A stretch of DNA of 18,754 nucleotides from Candidatus Latescibacterota bacterium. GTDB taxonomy: Bacteria; Latescibacterota; 4484-107; B68-G9. The translations under genes and the position numbers were made by a program. Shown here one piece after another: positions 13,234-18,754 of this stretch (its first letter is position 1; every line of letters begins with the position of its first letter). The stretch is taken from contig DTYS01000229.1 in the NCBI GenBank assembly GCA_012961755.1, forward strand, positions 1 through 18,754. Reading direction: 5' to 3'. The notes under the pieces were generated by a model that was not told the origin of the DNA, ran no database searches, and saw nothing but the letters and a program-made list of their open reading frames with translations.

Positions 13234-14607
13234 ATGCCGGGGATCCTCGATGTGTTACATATAGCAAAGAGCGCCTTAGAGTTCCAACAATACGGTATAC
13301 AGGTCACGGGACATAACATAGCCAACGCGAACACGGAAGGGTACACCCGCCAAAGGGTCATCTCGGAGCCAAGGACCCCCTTGGAGACCCCCTACGGGAC
13401 CTTGGGGACCGGGGTGCAGGTCGAGACGATAGAGAGGGAAAGGGACAGGTTCCTGGACGAGCAGGTCAGGACGGCTGGCGGTGAACTTGGTAGATGGAAG
13501 CAGGCCGAGAGGACATTGAGCGAGGTGGAGGGGACCTTCTCCGAACCTTCGGAAGGAGGTCTGAACGCCATCTTAAGGGAGTTCTGGGACAGTTGGAGGG
13601 CCTTAGCTGACCGGCCCGAGAGCACGGCCGCAAGGCAGGTGGTGCTAGGCAAGGCACGGGCCCTTGTGGAAGCCTTCCACAGGCTCAGGGGACGGCTCAG
13701 GAATGTGCGGTATAACATGAATACTTCGGTGGGCTCCAAGGTTGAGGAGATAAACCGTATAGCTGACCAGATAGCTGAGCTCAACCTTAGGATACTCAAT
13801 TCGGAGGTCTCCGGCCACCCGGCGAACGATGGGAGGGACAGGAGGGACCTGCTTCTGGATAGGCTCGCCGAACTTGTAGACGTGAAGGTGATAGAAGGGG
13901 CCGACGGAACGGTGAACGTATACCTCTCCGGGAGGCCCTTGGTCGAAGGGAGGGAGGCCTCGAGGCTTGCGACGGCTCCGGCCTTGCAGGGGGACCGTTC
14001 CATAAAGGAGGTGGTATGGGAGGCAGATTCGGCGGAGGTGGAGATCTCAGGGGGGGAGCTCAGTGGGATATTGGAGGCCAGGGATAAGGTAGGATCATAC
14101 CTGGAAAGGTTGGACCTGCTCGCCAGGACGCTTGTGGAGCGGGTGAACTCCATCCATAGGGAGGGATACACCTTAGACGGTGCTACGGGAATAAACTTCT
14201 TCAAATCCGAAGTCGAGGGGGCTGGGGACATAGAACTCAGCGATGAGGTCGTAGGGAACCCGTCCAAGATAGCCGCCTCCAAGGACGGCGGTCCGGGAGA
14301 TGGAAGCAACGCTTTGGACATAGCGGACTTGGAATACGAAAGAACTCTGGGGACCTCTACCTTGGACGACCACTATAGGTCCCTGATAGCCCAGGTGGGC
14401 CAGGACCTCGAAGAAGCGAGGTTTATGAGGGAGAACCACGAACTTCTTTGGGAACGCCTCCGTAACCAGAGAGAATCCGTGATCGGTGTATCCTTGGACG
14501 AGGAGATGATAAAGTTGATACAGTACCAACACGCCTACTCCGCGGCTGCTAAGCTCACCTCCGTCCTGGACGAGATGATAAGGACCACCTTGGACATGCT
14601 GAGGTAG
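13234..14607 (+). CDS. flgK: Flagellar hook-filament junction protein FlgK (HAP1)
   Basis: FlgK joins the hook to the filament. The 457-residue product begins with the family block ILDVLHIAKSALEFQQYGIQ and VTGHNIANANTEGYTRQRV, followed by GTGVQVETIERERDRFLD. The middle has the helical VEEINRIADQIAELNLRIL segment and NDGRDRRDLLLDRLAELVDV. The C-terminus ends in GVSLDEEMIKLIQYQHAYSAAAKLTSVLDEM, the conserved D0 helix. AGGAGG lies about 4 bases before ATG 13234. It is at the short end for FlgK, suggesting a reduced variable surface domain. Confidence 0.95.
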   Translation: MPGILDVLHIAKSALEFQQYGIQVTGHNIANANTEGYTRQRVISEPRTPLETPYGTLGTGVQVETIERERDRFLDEQVRTAGGELGRWKQAERTLSEVEGTFSEPSEGGLNAILREFWDSWRALADRPESTAARQVVLGKARALVEAFHRLRGRLRNVRYNMNTSVGSKVEEINRIADQIAELNLRILNSEVSGHPANDGRDRRDLLLDRLAELVDVKVIEGADGTVNVYLSGRPLVEGREASRLATAPALQGDRSIKEVVWEADSAEVEISGGELSGILEARDKVGSYLERLDLLARTLVERVNSIHREGYTLDGATGINFFKSEVEGAGDIELSDEVVGNPSKIAASKDGGPGDGSNALDIADLEYERTLGTSTLDDHYRSLIAQVGQDLEEARFMRENHELLWERLRNQRESVIGVSLDEEMIKLIQYQHAYSAAAKLTSVLDEMIRTTLDMLR

Positions 14608-14612
14608 AGGAT

Positions 14613-15725
14613 ATGAGGGTAACCCACAAGATGTTGAGTTCCATCTTCCTCTACGACCTCGACAGGAACCGAGTCGACCTCTCCGGGCTGCAGACCCGGA
14701 TAGCCACGGCAAAGAGGATAAACAGGCCCTCGGACGATCCTGCGGGCGTTGAAAGGGTGCTCCGGCTGCGGTCCTCGGTGAAGCGTCTGGAGGGCTACAA
14801 GGAGAACGTCGACGAGGCCAAGGACTGGATGGAGTCCACCGAGTTAGCCCTCAGGGATACCTGGCAGGTATTCTCCGAGGCTAAGATGGTCCTCCTGAGG
14901 GCCATGGACGGTTCCACCGATGCCCAGGCCCGGAAGGCCATGGCGTGCGGGATAGATCAGCTTCTGGAGGGCCTCATCCGGACGGCCAATTCTAGGAAGG
15001 AGGGAAGGTACATATTCGGAGGGACCGAAACCCTTACAGCTCCATACACCGCGTCCTACAAGGTCGATGAGAAGTTCAGGGCAGCGTACGACACCCCGGT
15101 CCCCCTCGGTCACGCGCGTATAGAGGAGGGGTCCGTGGTCGTGACCGACGGAACGAACATCTACACCGAGGGTGTGGACTACACCCTGGACTACGAAAGG
15201 GGCACTATAACAGTGCTTTCCTCCGGAGACATGTCCGACGGGACGGAATACTATGTAAGCTACAGGACGAGGGAGGTAAGCTCGGTCTCCGAAAACCCGA
15301 AGGGCATCTCCGGGAAGATGTACAGGGCCGTAGGGGAAGGTCTGAGGGTCCAGGTTAATATGCCGGGTTCCGAAGTGTTCGGCGGAGAGCCCGACGCGTT
15401 CCGGGCGTTGATAAGGGTCAGGGATTCCCTGGTCAGGGACGATAGGGAGGGTATAAAGGAGGCCCTCTCGGATGTCGATGAGATATTGGACAGGTTAGAT
15501 GCCCGTCTGGCCGAGCTGGGGACCCGTATGGAAAGGGTAGAAGCCACAGGTGAACTTTTGGAGAGGGAGAAGGTAGAGGTCCAGGGCCTTCTGAACATGG
15601 TGGAGTCGACGGACATAGCCAGAGCCGTGATGGAACTTCAGCTGCAGGAGATGGTCTACCTTGCCGCGTTGGAGGTAGGAAGCAGGGTGCTCCAGCCGAG
15701 CCTCGTGGACTTCCTGGGGACATGA
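14613..15725 (+). CDS. flgL: Flagellar hook-filament junction protein FlgL (HAP3)
   Basis: FlgL is the second junction protein, between FlgK and flagellin, and is a flagellin homologue. The 370-residue product has the N-terminal flagellin-like D0/D1 helices (MRVTHKMLSSIFLYDLDRN, INRPSDDPAGVERVLRLRSS), the GRYIFGGTET turn typical of FlgL, and the C-terminal helices (STDIARAVMELQLQEMVYLA, then VGSRVLQPSLVDFL). The middle contains a beta-rich insert with DGTNIYTEGVDYTLDYERG, a fold seen in longer FlgL proteins. ATG 14613 lies 5 bases after the flgK stop, with TAGAGG serving as stop codon and ribosome-binding site. Its stop overlaps the fliW start. Confidence 0.93.
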   Translation: MRVTHKMLSSIFLYDLDRNRVDLSGLQTRIATAKRINRPSDDPAGVERVLRLRSSVKRLEGYKENVDEAKDWMESTELALRDTWQVFSEAKMVLLRAMDGSTDAQARKAMACGIDQLLEGLIRTANSRKEGRYIFGGTETLTAPYTASYKVDEKFRAAYDTPVPLGHARIEEGSVVVTDGTNIYTEGVDYTLDYERGTITVLSSGDMSDGTEYYVSYRTREVSSVSENPKGISGKMYRAVGEGLRVQVNMPGSEVFGGEPDAFRALIRVRDSLVRDDREGIKEALSDVDEILDRLDARLAELGTRMERVEATGELLEREKVEVQGLLNMVESTDIARAVMELQLQEMVYLAALEVGSRVLQPSLVDFLGT

Positions 15726-16150
15726 GGATATACACCAGACAGTTCGGTGAGCTGACCGTGTCGGAGGACAAGGTGATATACTTCGAAGAGGGGATAATAG
15801 GTTTCCCCGAGTACAAGAGGTTCGTCCTGTTGGAGACCGACGTGGACCGCCCCTTCCTATGGCTCATGAGCTTGGACGAGCCGGAGTTCTGCCTCCCCCT
15901 GTTACCCGGGGACGTCGTAGAGGGATACAGGGAGGGCATAAGCTTGTACCTGAAAGGAAGACGGGATCAGGCGGTTTACGTGGTCGTGACGCTGGGAAGG
16001 GAGCCCGAATCTGTCACCGTCAACCTCAAAGGTCCCATATTGATAGATGTAAAGAACGGGAAAGGAAGGCAGGTGATAATAGATTCCGACGCCTTCGCTC
16101 TGTCCTATCCTCTCCTCGGGGATGTTGATACTGACAAGGAAGCTCGGTGA
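15722..16150 (+). CDS. fliW: Flagellar assembly factor FliW
   Basis: FliW binds CsrA and relieves CsrA repression of flagellin translation, and it also binds flagellin, so free flagellin level controls translation. The 142-residue length is normal. Family features are FEEGIIGFPEYKRFVLLE, the PFLWLMSLDEPEFCLPL block and the NLKGPILIDVKNGKGRQVI segment. ATG 15722 overlaps the flgL stop in ATGA. The 3' end overlaps csrA by 29 bases, so the two are almost certainly co-translated. Confidence 0.95.
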   Translation: MRIYTRQFGELTVSEDKVIYFEEGIIGFPEYKRFVLLETDVDRPFLWLMSLDEPEFCLPLLPGDVVEGYREGISLYLKGRRDQAVYVVVTLGREPESVTVNLKGPILIDVKNGKGRQVIIDSDAFALSYPLLGDVDTDKEAR

Positions 16151-16364
16151 GAGTATAATCATAGGGGATAAGGTGAAGGTCACCGTCGTCGGAGTGGAAG
16201 GTCGCCAGGTCCGCCTGGGCATAGATGCTCCGGGGGAGGTAGGTGTGTACAGGGAGGAACTTTACACAAGGATAGAGGAAGAGAACAGGAGGGCGGCCGG
16301 AACGGGGACGAAGGAGTTGAGGAAGGTTGTGGAGGTGTTGAAGAGGAACGTAAAAGGGAGGTAG
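16122..16364 (+). CDS. csrA: Carbon storage regulator / flagellin translation repressor CsrA
   Basis: CsrA is a homodimeric RNA-binding protein that binds GGA motifs near ribosome-binding sites. The 80-residue product begins MLILTRKLGESIIIGD and keeps the RNA-contacting residues of the first strand (L4, T5, R6) and R44 in VYREEL. It is longer than E. coli CsrA (61); the extra helical tail (about residues 55-80, ending KRNVKGR) is the extension typical of CsrA from FliW-bearing bacteria, where FliW docks. ATG 16122 lies inside fliW. The nearest upstream GGGG serves as a weak ribosome-binding site, suggesting reliance on fliW translation. Confidence 0.96.
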   Translation: MLILTRKLGESIIIGDKVKVTVVGVEGRQVRLGIDAPGEVGVYREELYTRIEEENRRAAGTGTKELRKVVEVLKRNVKGR

Positions 16365-16366
16365 AG

Positions 16367-17437
16367 ATGTCCGAGGACGAAAGGGTGTTGAAGGAAGCAA
16401 GGGCTAGGCCGGATTCCTTCGAAGTACAGGCCGGGGCCGCCGAATGGCTCGTTCGGAGGGGGAGATATGAGGAGGCCCTACCTTTCCTGGAAAGGGCCCT
16501 CGAACTCGACGACGAATTTGGGCCGACCTATTGGAACTACCGTGGCGTCATAGCCCTGCACGGGGACCACGACGAGGCCGAAGCTTACTTCCTCAAGGCC
16601 TTGGACCTCGATCCCGAGTTAACCCAGGCTTACTTCAACCTCGGTATATTCTACCAGATAAAGGGGGATTATGTAAGGGCCTTAGAACGTTTCAGGCAGG
16701 TGGTGATTAGGGAGCCGGATGACTTCGAAGCTTACACTAAGCTCGGGGAGTGCTGCGCGGCCCTCGGGATGGAGAAGGAGGCCGAGGCCTTCCTGGCGAA
16801 GGCCCTGACCGTCCGGCCGGATTTCCTGGACGCTGAGGTCGGGATACTTTCGCTCTACCTGAGGCAGAACAGGTACGAAGAGGCGGAGGAGCTCCTCGAA
16901 GAATTCCTTAAGCTTCATCCGGACGTGGGACCGTTTCACTTTATGATGGGGCTCCTTTTAGAATACAGGGGAGCCTACGGGGAGGCGCTCGGGCACTTCT
17001 ACCAGGTGGTCCTCGACGACCCTCAGGACGGCGATGCCTTCAGGCATCTCGGAACGTGCTGTGCTGAACAGGGGATGAACGAGCAGGCGGAGGCGTTCCT
17101 GGCCCAGGCCATAAAGCTCAACGTGGAGGACCCTGAGGCGACATTGAGGCTGGGCAGGCTCTACCTGGCCTGGGACAGGCCGGAGGATGCCGTGGTCGTC
17201 CTCAGGGAGTGGCTCAGGACCGTGGATGATGGTAAGGTCCTATATGGTCGGAAGGTAGAGGTGAGCCAGGTCTATAAAGCTCTGGCGGAGGCGCTCGAGC
17301 GGACCGGGGATGTTGAGGGAGCAAAGGGGGCCCTGGAAAGGTCGCTCGAGCTCGTGCAGGACCAACCCGATGTAAGGGAGAAGTACGAGGAGCTCTGCAG
17401 GCCGTTGGGCGGGAGGGTGAGCATAGAGGTAGATTAG
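16367..17437 (+). CDS. Tetratricopeptide-repeat protein
   Basis: The 356-residue product is almost wholly TPR, about nine to ten helix-turn-helix repeats of 34 residues, and has no signal peptide, so it is a cytoplasmic scaffold. Clear repeats include RRGRYEEALPFLERALELDD, HDEAEAYFLKALDLDPELTQ, KGDYVRALERFRQVVIREPD, and QAEAFLAQAIKLNVEDPEAT. Residues 105-206 and 207-308 form a 102-residue (three-TPR) tandem duplication that shares LGECCA/LGTCCA, GM-EAEAFLA and the QVV turn. ATG 16367 is 2 bases after the csrA stop, preceded by GAGGTAGAG. The next gene has the same GTAGAGATGTCC start context. The function is unknown; proximity suggests work with the TPR-glycosyltransferase that follows. Confidence 0.85.
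   Translation: MSEDERVLKEARARPDSFEVQAGAAEWLVRRGRYEEALPFLERALELDDEFGPTYWNYRGVIALHGDHDEAEAYFLKALDLDPELTQAYFNLGIFYQIKGDYVRALERFRQVVIREPDDFEAYTKLGECCAALGMEKEAEAFLAKALTVRPDFLDAEVGILSLYLRQNRYEEAEELLEEFLKLHPDVGPFHFMMGLLLEYRGAYGEALGHFYQVVLDDPQDGDAFRHLGTCCAEQGMNEQAEAFLAQAIKLNVEDPEATLRLGRLYLAWDRPEDAVVVLREWLRTVDDGKVLYGRKVEVSQVYKALAEALERTGDVEGAKGALERSLELVQDQPDVREKYEELCRPLGGRVSIEVD
16679..17290 (+). repeat. 102-residue tandem duplication (two units of three TPRs)
   Basis: Unit 1 (16679-16984, residues 105-206) and unit 2 (16985-17290, residues 207-308) align in frame without gaps over their first two thirds. Shared positions include AL--F-QVV, DP/EPD, the Cys pair in LGxCCA, GM then EAEAFLA, and the LYL segment. 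The period is 306 bases, exactly three 34-residue TPRs. Unit 2 diverges in its last third. Confidence 0.6.
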
Positions 17438-17448
17438 GCACGTAGAGA

Positions 17449-18754
17449 TGTCCTACGAAGATCTGATAAGGCGAGCTGAGAGGCTCTTGGGAAGGGACCC
17501 GGAGGCCGCCGCTGTGGTCTACCTTAGGGCTGTGGAGGATAACCACAACCGTGGGGAGGCGTACTACGGCCTGGGCAGGGCTTATGCGACCCTGGGGAAG
17601 GTCGAGGAAGCATGGGGTGCCTTCCGAAGGGCAGCCGAGCTCATGCCTTACGACGCCACGGCCTATCACAACCTAGGGGTTATGGCATTCAGGTCCGGCA
17701 GGTTGGAGGATGCACAGGACGCCCTCCGCAGGGCCGTGGAGCTTAAAGGGGACTACCCGGAGGCCCTCTACGCCTTGGGAAGGGCGTACGAGGAGGACGG
17801 ATGGCTCGTGGACGCCAGGCTCGCTTTTACGAAGGCCCTTCGAACGAAGCCGGGATGGGATAAAGTCCGGGAGGCCCTCGTAAGGGTGGAGTCTAAGATC
17901 TCTAAGCCCGGTGCCTTGGGCAGGTACCGAAGAATCTTGGTGGTGATGGACCAGGGCGTAGGGAACGCGGTGATGCTCACCCCTGCCCTGAGGGCTTTGA
18001 AGGAGCTACTTCCAGAGGCTGAGATCGTGGTGCTGGGAAGGAAGCCATCGGTCGAAGTGTTGGATGGCCTCGGGGTGAAGGTCATAACCGAGCCCGAGGA
18101 CGATACCTCCTACGACATAGGGTTCTACACGGTTTGGTCCGCAGATTACGAGAGGGCCTTCGGAAGGAAGCTCAGGAAACAGTGCGGAGGGAGGCTATAC
18201 AAGGTCCAGATGGACGACCCGGACCTGCACGAGTCGGAATACCACATGAAGATACCGAGGCTCATGGGATATTCTGGCCCCACGCCCGAGCCCTACTGCC
18301 CCCTGCGTGATGTCGATGTCCCCTGGGGGGAAGAAGAGAAGGTCGTGGCCCTTTCAGATACCACCTTGGACCATCCTGCATGGCGGAGGAAGAGGTGGCC
18401 GTATTTCAAAGAGCTGGCCTGGAAGCTCGTGGAGAGGGGATACAAGGTGGCCCTTATAGGTGGGCCGTCCGAGGCGGCCAGGTTCGACCCTGAGGGTTGG
18501 CCTGAAGTATATAACCTTCTGGGGAGATATGATATCCCTGGCACCGCAGGAGCTTTGAAGAGATGTTGTCTGTTCATCGGAAACGACAGCGGTCCTGCAC
18601 ATATGGCCGGCGCTTTGGGCGTCCCGACTTTCGTGTTCTTCGGCCCCACCCGCATATCGAAGAACATCCCCTTGGGACCTCGGGTGCGGGCGATCAGCAA
18701 GAACTTGCCCTGTTCTCCCTGTCAGTATACCCCAAGATGGGAGGCCTGTGGGGA
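17449..18754 (+). CDS. TPR-GT9 (heptosyltransferase-like) glycosyltransferase fusion, 3' end missing
   Basis: The open frame runs 435 codons to the window edge with no stop. Residues about 1-145 are TPRs (AYYGLGRAYATLGKVEEAWG, AYHNLGVMAFRSGRLEDAQD and ALYALGRAYEEDGWLVDA). A GT9 domain begins near residue 160 with RRILVVMDQGVGNAVMLTP and ALRALKELLP; its second half contains ALIGGPSEAARF and the hallmark GNDSGPAHMAGALGVPTFVF, followed by FGPTR and a Cys motif CSPCQY. GT9 enzymes transfer heptose-type sugars from nucleotide donors, usually onto LPS. The usual GD at the start of the domain is GN here. ATG 17449 lies 11 bases after the TPR gene. The flagellar context suggests a surface or flagellin glycan target, which is inference. 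Confidence 0.88.

Noticed and set aside
13392..14321. Long antisense open frame (over 300 codons) opposite flgK
   Set aside because: It lies wholly inside the unmistakable flgK gene, its translation is Ser/Leu-rich low-complexity protein with no recognisable motif, and such frames are common opposite GC-rich genes.

Overview
This window is a dense run of plus-strand genes from the chemotaxis and flagellar part of a bacterial chromosome. The genome is GC-rich. Arg is written very often as AGG and Ile as ATA, a codon habit common in thermophiles. FlgH and FlgI (outer-membrane L ring and periplasmic P ring) and a heptosyltransferase-like enzyme indicate a flagellated diderm. I do not assign a phylum from the sequence alone. 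I found no tRNA, rRNA, CRISPR array, insertion sequence or attachment site.

Region A (1-5691) is one compact, probably co-transcribed signalling block: the end of a CheY-like receiver, CheZ, an 82-residue stand-alone histidine-kinase dimerisation/phosphotransfer (DHp) module, an HDOD protein, CheR, a receiver-histidine kinase, an Rcp1-type receiver, a receiver-DHp protein with no ATPase domain, a 65-residue CxCG protein and another lone receiver. Spacing is a few bases or an overlap throughout. CheA, CheW, CheB and receptors are absent from the window. The set looks like a phosphorelay built from separated kinase parts, attached to chemotaxis adaptation (CheR) and CheY dephosphorylation (CheZ).

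Region B (5692-8449) begins with a 175-base non-coding stretch that could fold into a structured leader. A two-component pair of the FlrB/FlrC (FleS/FleR) type follows: a PAS histidine kinase and a sigma-54-dependent activator. The activator carries GAFTHA instead of the standard GAFTGA motif. The unit ends at a strong intrinsic terminator.

Region C (8450-16364) opens with a sigma-54 -24/-12 promoter followed directly by flgF-flgG-flgA-flgH-flgI-flgJ-flgN-flgK-flgL-fliW-csrA. These encode the distal rod, the P/L rings and their assembly factors, the hook-filament junction proteins and their chaperone, and the FliW/CsrA post-transcriptional switch. The simplest reading is that the activator made in region B drives this promoter.

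Region D (16367-18754) continues without a visible break into two TPR genes. The second fuses TPRs to a GT9 (heptosyltransferase-like) glycosyltransferase and runs off the window. Its position suggests glycosylation of a flagellar or surface component, but this is inference.
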